DNA from: Baffinella frigidus
Taxonomy: Eukaryota; Cryptophyceae; Cryptomonadales; Baffinellaceae
Direction of reading: 5' to 3'
Assembly (NCBI GenBank): GCA_026770585.1
Contig: MU646666.1
Coordinates: 57,168-69,672 of the forward strand
Length of the DNA: 12,505 nt
Shown: positions 10,001-12,395 of the stretch, one piece after another
Position numbering within the stretch: the stretch's first letter is position 1
How the letters are laid out: every line of letters starts with the position of its first letter
Notes under the pieces: generated by a model
Database searches by the model: none
The model's input: the letters and a program-made list of their open reading frames with translations, nothing else
Told to the model about the DNA's origin: nothing
Position numbers and translations under genes: made by a program

Positions 10001-12395
10001 GACTATTCTTAAGTTGACATCATGTATTCGTGGTACAAATCCGTCACTTTTGGCGCGGGAAAGAGGTGCTGCCGGCACTGCGCCCGCGTACATCAAGGCA
10101 CTGAACCTTCAACACTAAACCCTTACCACCAAACCCTAAACCCTAAACACTGAACACTAAACCCTAAACCCTAAACCCTCAAGTCTGAACACTAAACCCT
10201 CGACGCTATTCAGAAGGTACCTTGCCGTCTCCCACTCCCCTGCTGGCGGCATGATGTTGCTCCAATCGACCCCCCCCTACAAAACCTTGAACTTGTTAGT
10301 AGACTGAGGGCGCCAATCTGGCGTGTTCGGATCCTGAAGTTGACAGTTTGTCAACTTTAGCAAAATCTTCCCGCTGGCTGTGCAGGACCAGTGCACATCT
10401 TACTGTGCGAGGCCACTCAATTTAAACCGCCGTGTATGCTATCTTAAGGGTGATTCCTCTCGTGTTTTGCTATATCAGCTTTGACATAGCTTCAATATAG
10501 GAGAAACCCACCCCAAGAGCAAAAACACGGTTTAAATCGAGTGGCCTCGCACATGAATCTAGCGGGCAGATTCCGCACTCCGACTTCATTCAGTATAATT
10601 TCATCCAGTTTTGCACTCTGACTTGAACGGGGTTTGTGCGATGGGGGCCGCTATAAAAGAAAGAGAACACACAGCCTGCACCCTACACCCTGCACTCTAT
10701 CCTCAAAACCAAAACCCTAAACCCTAAACCCCAAACCCTAAACCCTACACCCTAAACCCTAAACCCCAAACCCTAATCCCCACCCCAAAACCTAAACCCC
10801 AAACCCTCAACCCTAAACCCTAAACCCTAAACCCCAACGCACAGAGGGCGGAGTCGGATTCGTTAAGGCCGCAGGGGCTCTCGGAATTCATGTCGGAAAG
10901 CGACCTGGTTCACCCCAAACCCTAAACCCTAAACCCTAAACCCCAAACCCTAAACCCCAAACCCTAAACCCTAAACCCTCAACCCTAAAACCCAAACCCT
11001 GAACCCCAAACCCTAAACCCATCACCCATCACCCTCAACCCTAAACCCTGAAACCTGACCCCCAAACCCTAAACCCAAAAACAGGCGAGGCGGGAGCTGA
11101 AGATGATGCGCGTCAAACCCCTCAAGTCCAACCCCTAAGCCCTAAACCCTACACCCTCAACCTAAACCCCAACCCCAATCCGTGACCTCAGCCCTCAACC
11201 TGTCAAGTCTTGTGACCCGCCGACCCTAAAACCTAATCCCTAAACCCAACCCTAAACCTAAACCCTACCCCTCTCACGTCCAAACGCCCCACCCTCCTGC
11301 CAACCCCGAAACCTCGCACGTCGTGCGACCGGCCCACCCTCGACACGTGTTCCTGAGCGTTGGGCGAACCATCTGTGTCTGCTCAAAAGACTACAGGGAA
11401 CACGTTTGAGCCGGAATTGGATGGCTCGCCAAAAGTGGCCGGCCCCTTCCACACTCTCAGAAGTGGATTCCACACTCAAAAGTGGATTTCACGCTCATAA
11501 GTGGATTCCTGAAAAGGTGTGGTGCCGCAGGTTCAACGAGGACAAGATCAAGAAGCTGCGAACAGACGATGTGCTCCGGAAAAACTTTGAAAAGGTGAGG
11601 GCAACTTATAAACCATCCACTTAGCAGCGCCCGAGTTATATCTTCACCGGATTTTCGGGGACCATTTCAAGCCCCTTACCCTGAAATGACAGACGGTGTG
11701 CTCCGGAAAAACTTCGAAAAGGTGCGGACAACTTTTGAACCCTAAACCCTAAACTCGCACGCTTCGCCGCAACTTTGAAAAGGCGATGACAACTTTCAAA
11801 CCCTATATCCTAACCCCTGAACCCTGAACCCTGAACCATGAATCATCAGCTGTGAAACCTAACCCCTGAACCCTGAACCCTGAATCCTGAACCCTGAACT
11901 TTTAAACCCTGAACCCTGAACCCTGTACCCTAAACTCTGAACCCTAAACCCTAAACCCTAAATCTTAAACCCTAAACCCTAAACCCTAAACCCCAAACCC
12001 TGAAATGACATTAAGCTGCGCGTGGTGGCCGCGACAGGTCACAAGTGGGGATTTGCTCAAAGTCGATTCTGGATATTTGCCCAAAGTTGATTCTGAATTT
12101 GCTCAAAGTTGATTCTGGAGATTTGTACCGGATTTTCACCAGACACACTCGCCAAAATTCAACAGCCCGCCGCCGCAGCAATGTGGAATGTGTACCACGA
12201 AACACGTGTAAAGCGAAACGTCGCGTTCTGAAATGCCCACTTGTGATCTGGCGTGGATATCCGGCCTGAGCGCCGGTGGAGCCATTCTGTACATTTAAAG
12301 CCTTAAAACCTCTTCGATGTGTGCAGACGGCGAAACAGCTGAAGAAAGATGTGTATCTCGACGCGGGCCTCAACGACCACCGCTGCTACCCCAAG
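756..12395 (+). CDS. Partial 17-exon gene: protein with tandem cyclic-nucleotide-binding-like domains
   Basis: Gene model assembled by eye. Exons: 756-857, 1112-1172, 2179-2225, 2411-2485, 4110-4172, 4826-4874, 5464-5515, 6423-6474, 6679-6756, 7380-7446, 7946-8011, 8600-8697, 9564-9620, 10845-10907, 11085-11111, 11502-11594, 12327-12395. All are flanked by AG and GT, all junction phases match, and the joined frame has 373 codons without a stop. Residues 1-45 resemble the end of a cNMP-binding barrel (LRAGDVF at 7-13, VECLVMD at 35-41, the latter close to the last barrel strand of PKA regulatory subunits). Residues 56-193 resemble a whole second barrel: helix with SRTPLLAKLPFY, strands [19 protein letters not shown] and [16 protein letters not shown], then [17 protein letters not shown]. 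Residues 194-373 are rich in K, R, D and E and are not recognised. Family knowledge: such domains sense cyclic nucleotides in kinases, channels and exchange factors; no kinase or channel domain lies in this window, so the class is open. Start, stop and promoter are outside the window. Confidence 0.72.
858..1111 (+). repeat. Intron 1: CT/GCTC microsatellite and broken exon 2 copies
   Basis: 860-935 is a CT/CG-type microsatellite. From about 940 the sequence repeats pieces of exon edges: GCGCCTGAAAAGGTC resembles the end of exon 1, 982-1030 resembles exon 2 (GTGGAATGCCTCGT), and 1069-1100 repeats the CGCGTCCAGGAGGTGTAC block. No complete second exon is kept. Confidence 0.75.
1112..1172 (+). CDS. 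Exon 2: last strand of first barrel
   Basis: Acceptor CAG at 1109-1111, donor GTCTCG at 1173; 20 codons plus one base. Encodes [28 protein letters not shown] is close to the final barrel strand (x-C-L-V-M-D) of PKA-type regulatory subunits, and it follows exon 1 in frame. The spare base G joins AT of exon 3 to form Asp. Confidence 0.78.
1173..1290 (+). repeat. CTCTCG-type microsatellite
   Basis: Pyrimidine-rich CT/GC repeat at the start of intron 2. It makes the long Ser/Leu/Arg open frames on this strand and Arg/Glu/Ser frames on the other; neither is a gene. Confidence 0.93.
1291..1667 (+). other. Intron 2, first part: C-runs and GC hairpin
   Basis: Holds C homopolymer runs at about 1449-1462 and 1473-1484, and a hairpin with arms 1517-1525 and 1532-1540 (GGGCGCCCA and complement) followed by TTTT. 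The rest shows no recognisable coding block. Confidence 0.6.
1668..1715. repeat. Perfect 48-bp palindrome
   Basis: Two 24-nt arms with no loop; the centre reads GACACTTGCAAGTGTC. Outer imperfect arms (TGTGGAGTTG near 1637 and CAGCTCCACA near 1725) suggest it sits inside a larger inverted repeat. Confidence 0.95.
1796..2025 (+). repeat. Direct repeats flanking a foldback element
   Basis: GTGACGTTATCCTGTTTTGG at 1796 and GTGATGTCATTCTGTTTTGG at 2003 are copies with three mismatches. Their further flanks (GGGCG, GGAAACTGG) are also alike, so an intron stretch of about 200 bp was duplicated with the foldback element 1834-1982 between the copies. Confidence 0.72.
1834..1982. mobile_element. Foldback/MITE-like element, 149 bp, CCTACGG family
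   Basis: Terminal arms 1834-1874 and 1942-1982 are 41 nt long with three mismatches; the arm contains GGACTAAAAATGGGGTAGTT. The inner part repeats CCTACGG/GTAGG motifs, which also occur in two related intronic elements at about 2844-2942 and 9835-9937. No coding capacity and no clear target duplication seen. Confidence 0.82.
2026..2178 (+). other. Intron 2, last part, with fragment of exon 3 start
   Basis: ATGTGGCGACGAAGGCGCG at about 2110-2128 is a near copy of the exon 3 start, followed by an A-rich stretch and the T-rich tract before the true acceptor. Otherwise nothing recognised. Confidence 0.65.
2179..2225 (+). CDS. Exon 3: linker helix between the two barrels
   Basis: Acceptor CAG at 2176-2178 after a T-rich tract, donor GTCTGT at 2226. 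Two bases complete the Asp codon, then 15 codons [15 protein letters not shown]. The SRTPLLAKLP run made with exon 4 is the usual entry helix of a cNMP-binding domain. A broken copy of the exon start is at about 2110-2128. Confidence 0.75.
2272..2395 (+). repeat. CT/GC microsatellite in intron 3
   Basis: CT runs with GCGC and GCTC interruptions, ending just before the TTGCAG acceptor of exon 4; it may double as the pyrimidine tract. Confidence 0.92.
2411..2485 (+). CDS. Exon 4: N-terminal helices of second barrel
   Basis: Acceptor TTGCAG at 2405-2410 after a CT tract, donor GTCTCA at 2486; 25 codons, phase 0 both sides. [20 protein letters not shown] fits the helical start of a cNMP-binding domain, ending in CGDK where the first beta strand begins. 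The last 27 nt are repeated six more times downstream with their intron start. Confidence 0.8.
2459..3052 (+). repeat. Tandem array of exon 4 end plus intron start, 92-bp unit, seven copies
   Basis: The last 27 nt of exon 4 (2459-2485) recur at 2551-2577, 2643-2669, 2735-2761, 2821-2843, 2943-2969 and about 3028-3050. The first spacings are exactly 92 bp. Each unit continues about 65 bp into the intron, including GTTGACGCGTTTGTACCG and GTCAACTTATGAATAGTC. Most copies keep GT after the exon end; the copy at 2735 has GC. Confidence 0.95.
2844..2942 (+). mobile_element. Dispersed element X, CCTACGG family, forward copy
   Basis: Replaces the usual intron part of one unit of the exon 4 array. Begins GTACCACAAAGCGGACTTCG and continues through ACCCTACGGTAGG to GGTTCCTACGG. 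The same sequence in reverse orientation is at about 9835-9940. No coding potential. Confidence 0.85.
3078..3226. mobile_element. Foldback/MITE-like element, 149 bp
   Basis: Arms 3078-3109 and 3195-3226 are 32 nt with four mismatches (left arm begins ATTTCATCTCGAAAGAT). The interior holds further short inverted pieces such as AGGAGGCCTAATTAAGATCC. No coding frame. Confidence 0.85.
3227..3644 (+). other. Intron 4, middle: repeated acceptor blocks and exon 5 start copies
   Basis: 3319-3414 repeats GTTGACTTACGCGGGACTCG blocks ending in CAG, then 3415-3440 copies the exon 5 start (VYESETDSG in frame). A short hairpin has arms 3525-3533 and 3542-3550 (GGCCAACAC). 3594-3618 is a fragment of the palindrome found at 6141-6240. 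3634-3644 begins another exon 5 copy. Confidence 0.7.
3645..3816. mobile_element. Foldback/MITE-like element, 172 bp, inserted in an exon 5 copy
   Basis: Arms 3645-3707 and 3754-3816 pair over 63 nt with few mismatches (outer CTCGTT/AACGAG, then CAAGCTTCCAGCCCTG); the loop is 46 nt. The left flank is the beginning of the exon 5 copy (AGGTGTACGAGAG) and the right flank is its continuation (AGCGAGACGGGACTCGGG), so the uninterrupted state is known from sister copies. The flanks share AG, or ACGAGAG if the arm ends are counted. Confidence 0.87.
3817..4109 (+). repeat. Acceptor-side repeats before exon 5
   Basis: 3987-4001 is another broken exon 5 start. Three tandem 38-bp units begin at 4008, 4046 and 4084 (GTTGCTGGCGCGTTGACTTA); the last one runs into the CAG acceptor of exon 5. 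TACTAAC at 3930-3936 and TACTGAC near 3962 look like branch-point motifs. Confidence 0.78.
4110..4172 (+). CDS. Exon 5: strands 1-3 of second barrel
   Basis: Acceptor CAG at 4107-4109, donor GTCAAA at 4173; 21 codons, phase 0. [20 protein letters not shown] matches the family pattern (I-x-x-E-G-D-x-x-D-x-x-Y-I-L-x-x-G-x-F-x-V). The exon start has several copies upstream (3415, 3634, 3987) and the exon end one copy downstream (4314-4349). Confidence 0.82.
4173..4313 (+). other. Intron 5, first part, with AT hairpin
   Basis: Arms 4210-4220 and 4238-4248 (ATGCTATTTTA and complement) make an 11-bp stem. Otherwise unrecognised. Confidence 0.6.
4314..4349 (+). pseudogene. Copy of exon 5 end with donor
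   Basis: [12 protein letters not shown] against [12 protein letters not shown] in exon 5, followed by GTCAAG. Phe to Leu and Gly to Glu changes affect conserved barrel positions. No full exon start precedes it. Confidence 0.85.
4350..4681 (+). repeat. Intron 5: direct repeat and degenerate C-rich tract
   Basis: CTGGGGATACAGTCCCGTGT plus TAGGATGAC occurs at 4372-4399 and 4470-4497. From about 4563 to 4650 the sequence is a degenerate CCCTGAACC type tract of the telomere-like class. Confidence 0.8.
4682..4760. mobile_element. Foldback element W, 79 bp
   Basis: Arms 4682-4701 and 4741-4760 are perfect 20-nt inverted repeats (CAACGAAATTTACTACACAA). The right arm and the following stretch to 4818 (AACCCCTTTTTAGAAAGGC) recur before an exon 13 copy at about 9331-9406. 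Confidence 0.87.
4826..4874 (+). CDS. Exon 6: strands 4-5 of second barrel
   Basis: Acceptor CAG at 4823-4825, donor GTTGCG at 4875; 16 codons plus one base. [16 protein letters not shown] followed by a split Gly gives the strand leading into the phosphate-binding cassette. A partial copy with the same donor and intron start is at 4990-5015. Confidence 0.8.
4875..5463 (+). repeat. Intron 6: exon 6 copy and TATC/CT microsatellites
   Basis: 4990-5015 copies the end of exon 6 (TQLAILAT plus G) with a silent change and the same donor start GTTGTGAGCCTCT. 5034-5290 is CTAT tetranucleotide then CT/GCTC repeat. 5291-5460 is unique sequence with no exon found. Confidence 0.85.
5464..5515 (+). CDS. 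Exon 7: phosphate-binding cassette of second barrel
   Basis: Acceptor CAG at 5461-5463, donor GTCTAA at 5516; two bases, 16 codons, two bases. Joined to exons 6 and 8 it gives [18 protein letters not shown]. This aligns with F-G-E-L-A-L-x-x-x-T-P-R of PKA-type cassettes, but the Glu that holds the ribose is Thr (model residue 138) and the Arg that holds the phosphate is Asn (residue 147). Another Arg (150) lies three residues later. Confidence 0.8.
5516..5775 (+). repeat. Telomere-like repeat tract, C-rich on this strand
   Basis: Seven-nt units CCCTAAA, CCCCAAA, CCCGAAA with CCTCCTCCC interruptions, starting five nt after the exon 7 donor. Interstitial, not a chromosome end, since coding exons lie on both sides. 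Confidence 0.93.
5776..6059 (+). repeat. Intron 7: duplicated acceptor flank and element Z
   Basis: 5776-5842 (GGCAGCCGGGGGGTTCGGGT and a fragment of exon 8) is repeated at 6015-6080. Element Z, 5933-5987 (GTACCACGAAA to CTGGCGTGGA), recurs at 12192-12257. Confidence 0.8.
6060..6110 (+). pseudogene. Near-complete copy of exon 8
   Basis: [17 protein letters not shown] with donor GTCAGT, differing from exon 8 at Arg to Thr and Arg to Lys. The expected AG directly before it is absent (GGTCTTC instead), so it may be unusable as an internal exon. Confidence 0.82.
6141..6240. repeat. 100-bp loopless imperfect palindrome
   Basis: Two 50-nt arms meet at TTCGAATTCGAA with about eight mismatches; the outer ends read ATCAAATCGAGG. 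A diverged copy follows exon 8 at about 6508-6588, so exon 8 and this palindrome were duplicated together. A right-arm fragment lies at 3594-3618. Confidence 0.88.
6291..6370 (+). mobile_element. Dispersed element Y, copy 1
   Basis: Begins CGGGTTGGCTCGCGGACTAT and ends GGAGCGGGGAAGAG, with short inverted ends around AAGTTGGC and GTCAACTT. Copies at 9674-9752 and 9987-10065; the reverse complement of its core forms the intron part of the exon 4 array (2486-2545 and later units). Confidence 0.85.
6423..6474 (+). CDS. Exon 8: last strand of second barrel
   Basis: Acceptor CAG at 6420-6422, donor GTCTGC at 6475. One base completes Arg150, then [17 protein letters not shown], which fits the closing strand and start of the following helix. 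A near-complete copy (6060-6110) keeps the donor but has no AG next to its start, so I chose this one. Confidence 0.76.
6475..6678 (+). repeat. Intron 8: diverged palindrome and tandem pre-acceptor repeat
   Basis: 6508-6588 is a diverged copy of the 6141-6240 palindrome. GCTGACTTGAACCGTTG-type units then occur three times (6592, 6618, 6649), each followed by a T-rich stretch, up to the exon 9 acceptor. Confidence 0.8.
6679..6756 (+). CDS. Exon 9: helix after the second barrel
   Basis: Acceptor CAG at 6676-6678, donor GTATTT at 6757; 26 codons, phase 0. [20 protein letters not shown] is a probable amphipathic helix, in the place of the C-terminal helices that cap cNMP-binding barrels and move on ligand binding. 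Confidence 0.75.
6791..7042 (+). repeat. TTTA then ATAGAT microsatellite
   Basis: Tandem GATATA/GATA units of mixed register; the Tyr/Ile/Asp frames over it are translations of the repeat, not genes. Confidence 0.95.
7043..7379 (+). repeat. Intron 9: unique spacer then CCCTAAA telomere-like tract
   Basis: 7043-7200 is unique with no exon seen. 7205-7378 is CCCTAAA with a block of about nine CCCCAAA units at about 7311-7365, ending in AAAACAG, the exon 10 acceptor. Confidence 0.9.
7380..7446 (+). CDS. Exon 10: unrecognised linker
   Basis: Acceptor CAG at 7377-7379 directly after a CCCTAAA tract, donor GTAAAC at 7447; 22 codons plus one base. [20 protein letters not shown] is charged and probably flexible. 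No family recognised. Its coding composition stands out sharply from the flanking 7-nt repeats. Confidence 0.68.
7447..7945 (+). repeat. Intron 10: variant telomere-like repeats with exon 11 copies
   Basis: CCCGAAA and CCTGAA type units (7447-7650), CCCTGCA units (7730-7850). Within it, 7660-7706 copies the first 47 nt of exon 11 with a TAG acceptor and then breaks into ACCCTAC repeat; 7885-7895 is a shorter fragment. Confidence 0.87.
7946..8011 (+). CDS. Exon 11: unrecognised segment
   Basis: Acceptor CAG at 7943-7945; donor GTTTCT at 8012 is chosen because it restores the phase of exon 12. Encodes [20 protein letters not shown] after a split Gly. A near-identical copy at 7660-7706 and a fragment at 7885 support the block as coding. 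The donor position is less certain than the acceptor. Confidence 0.66.
8012..8599 (+). repeat. Intron 11: unique sequence, short direct repeats, duplicated acceptor
   Basis: GTTACTTTACAAT occurs twice near 8049 and 8083; GGGTGTGCACCCCCGCC and GGGTGTACACTCCCGCC near 8023 and 8123. Tandem 30-bp units start at 8342, 8372 and 8402 (GGTTCACGCCGG type). From 8425 the repeat is CCCCGAAACCGCGCG, including a copy of the exon 12 acceptor region near 8443-8470. Confidence 0.75.
8600..8697 (+). CDS. Exon 12: unrecognised segment with two downstream copies of its end
   Basis: Acceptor CAG at 8597-8599, donor GTTAGA at 8698; two bases plus 32 codons, leaves in phase 0. Begins [13 protein letters not shown] and ends [19 protein letters not shown]. 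The second part is present again at 8814-8872 and 8983-9041 with mainly silent changes. The acceptor region is also duplicated (near 8443-8470). Confidence 0.72.
8698..8985 (+). repeat. Intron 12: G-rich TTTAGGG telomere-like tract
   Basis: About 8763-8815 and 8873-8984 hold TTTAGGG and GGTTTCG type units, the reverse strand of the tracts elsewhere in this gene. They surround the first extra copy of the exon 12 end. Confidence 0.88.
8814..8872 (+). CDS. Possible alternative exon 12b
   Basis: Preceded by GGTTTAG (the AG comes from a telomere-like unit), followed by GTTTCG. Reads two bases then [19 protein letters not shown], identical in protein to the end of exon 12 with four silent changes. 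Entry and exit phases equal those of exon 12, so it could replace exon 12 but not be added to it. Confidence 0.5.
8983..9041 (+). CDS. Possible alternative exon 12c
   Basis: Same arrangement as 12b: TTTAG, then GG, then [19 protein letters not shown], then GTCTTG. One residue differs (Pro to Ser) with several silent changes. Same phases as exon 12. Confidence 0.5.
9061..9260 (+). repeat. CCAGAAA/CCCGAAA telomere-like tract
   Basis: Seven-nt units dominated by the variants CCAGAAA and CCCGAAA rather than CCCTAAA, back in C-rich orientation. Confidence 0.92.
9331..9563 (+). repeat. Element W copy, exon 13 fragment and degenerate repeat
   Basis: 9331-9406 matches the element W region of 4700-4818 (TACTAGTAAGATCAA on the opposite strand of 4682-4710; AACCCCTT-x-x-TAGAAAG in the same direction). 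9423-9437 is a fragment of the exon 13 start after CTACACCCCAG. 9440-9550 is degenerate CCCGAAA repeat, and CTACACCCCAG recurs at the real acceptor. Confidence 0.75.
9564..9620 (+). CDS. Exon 13: helical segment
   Basis: Acceptor CAG at 9561-9563, donor GTGTTC at 9621; 19 codons [19 protein letters not shown], phase 0 on both sides, probably helical. A second full-length version is at 9753-9809, and three to four broken ones follow. Which copy is used most cannot be told from sequence alone. Confidence 0.72.
9674..9752 (+). mobile_element. Dispersed element Y, copy 2
   Basis: Same block as 6291-6370. Its last two bases AG form the acceptor of exon copy 13b. TTGACGTCC and GTCAACTTTGG keep the GTTGAC/GTCAAC inverted ends. 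Confidence 0.85.
9753..9809 (+). CDS. Possible alternative exon 13b
   Basis: Full 57-nt copy: [19 protein letters not shown], three residues different from exon 13, preceded by AG, followed by GTGCCT, phase 0 on both sides. It could be used instead of, or in addition to, exon 13. Confidence 0.55.
9835..9940 (-). mobile_element. Dispersed element X, reverse copy
   Basis: The reverse complement matches 2844-2942 across CCACA-x-AGCGGACTTCGAAG, the CCCTACGGTAGG core and GGTTCCTACGG. It ends next to the truncated exon 13 copy at 9939-9971. Confidence 0.83.
9939..9971 (+). pseudogene. Exon 13 copy c, 3' part only
   Basis: [11 protein letters not shown] then GTGTCT; its 5' part is replaced by element X. 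Confidence 0.82.
9987..10065 (+). mobile_element. Dispersed element Y, copy 3
   Basis: CGGGTTGGCTCGTGGACTAT to GGCGCGGGAAAGAG, again ending on the AG that precedes an exon 13 copy. Confidence 0.85.
10066..10216 (+). pseudogene. Exon 13 copy d/e split by telomere-like repeats
   Basis: 10066-10101 matches the first two thirds of exon 13 (with one base lost, breaking the frame) and stops in GGCAC; 10199-10216 matches the last third (CTCGACGCTATTCAGAAG) and is followed by GTACC. Between them lies about 97 nt of CCCTAAA/CACTAAA repeat. Confidence 0.83.
10217..10403 (+). other. Intron 13, middle, with small hairpin
   Basis: 10337-10357 is AAGTTGAC, five nt, GTCAACTT: the same inverted ends as element Y without its interior. 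Otherwise unique sequence without a recognised exon. Confidence 0.68.
10404..10553. mobile_element. Foldback/MITE-like element, 150 bp
   Basis: Arms 10404-10429 and 10528-10553 are 26 nt with one mismatch (left arm begins TGTGCGAGGCCACTC). Inner sequence has further imperfect pairing. No coding frame and no clear target duplication. Confidence 0.88.
10554..10844 (+). repeat. Intron 13, end: exon 8 scrap and CCCTAAA tract
   Basis: 10638-10649 (GCGATGGGGGCC) matches the exon 8 start, preceded by a GACTTGAACGG unit like those before exon 9. 10675-10836 is CCCTAAA/CCCCAAA repeat up to the exon 14 acceptor. Confidence 0.82.
10845..10907 (+). CDS. Exon 14: charged segment
   Basis: Acceptor CAG at 10842-10844 after a long CCCTAAA tract, donor GTTCAC at 10908; 21 codons, phase 0. 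[20 protein letters not shown]. No family recognised; called from composition, flanking splice sites and phase. Confidence 0.58.
10908..11084 (+). repeat. Intron 14: CCCTAAA telomere-like tract
   Basis: Almost wholly CCCTAAA with CCCCAAA variants, between the exon 14 donor and AAAACAG of exon 15. Confidence 0.93.
11085..11111 (+). CDS. Exon 15: 27-nt microexon (tentative)
   Basis: Acceptor CAG at 11082-11084, donor GTCAAA at 11112 (same hexamer as the exon 5 donor). Nine codons ARRELKMMR, phase 0. The non-repeat island here is only about 45 nt long inside telomere-like DNA. The call rests on splice sites, phase and the basic, helix-like composition shared with exons 16-17. Confidence 0.48.
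11112..11501 (+). repeat. Intron 15: degenerate repeat, unique sequence and triple pre-acceptor repeat
   Basis: 11130-11275 is degenerate CCCTAAA. 11276-11460 is unique. AAGTGGATTCC-type blocks occur three times (11461, 11480, 11499), about 19 nt apart, the last at the exon 16 start. Confidence 0.75.
11502..11594 (+). CDS. Exon 16: lysine-rich segment
   Basis: Donor GTGAGG at 11595. The frame reads [20 protein letters not shown] then [11 protein letters not shown], phase 0 at the end. Start is uncertain: AG at 11500-11501 or AG at 11515-11516 both keep phase 0; the better-looking CAG at 11528-11530 would need a two-base carry that exon 15 does not supply. Two copies of the exon end lie at 11692-11721 and 11762-11782. 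Confidence 0.66.
11692..11721 (+). pseudogene. Copy of exon 16 end with donor
   Basis: Encodes [10 protein letters not shown] against [10 protein letters not shown], followed by GTGCGGACAACTTTTGAACC, which is also a copy of the intron start (GTGAGGGCAACTTATAAACC). Confidence 0.88.
11762..11782 (+). pseudogene. Second copy of exon 16 end, GC donor
   Basis: LRRNFEK followed by GCGATGACAACTTTCAAACC. The GT is changed to GC; the sequence before it is CCCTAAA repeat. Confidence 0.84.
11797..12003 (+). repeat. CCCTGAA then CCCTAAA telomere-like tract
   Basis: First block mostly CCCTGAA units (about 11815-11940), second block CCCTAAA (11940-12000), ending in CCCTGAAATGACA, which also stands before the exon 16 copy at 11681-11693. 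Confidence 0.93.
12051..12120 (+). repeat. Short tandem repeat, three units of 22-24 bp
   Basis: ATTTGCTCAAAGTTGATTCT-type units begin at 12051, 12075 and 12097, inside intron 16. Confidence 0.88.
12192..12257 (+). repeat. Dispersed element Z, second copy
   Basis: GTACCACGAAA to GATCTGGCGTGGA, matching 5933-5987 in the same direction with gaps (GCGTT-x-TGAA-x-x-CCCACTT in both). Confidence 0.78.
12327..12395 (+). CDS. Exon 17: segment ending in HRCYPK
   Basis: Acceptor CAG at 12324-12326, donor GTACAG at 12396; 23 codons [20 protein letters not shown] then YPK, phase 0. A partial copy of its end with a donor GT lies at the very end of the window (12474-12505). The gene continues beyond the window. 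Confidence 0.7.

Noticed and set aside
10651-10659. CTATAAAAG, TATA-box like
   Set aside because: It lies inside the gene in intron 13 with no start codon or first exon after it; probably chance.
12011-12373. 120-codon minus-strand frame
   Set aside because: Antisense to exon 17 and to a short tandem repeat; no domain recognised and the sense strand has a better supported exon.
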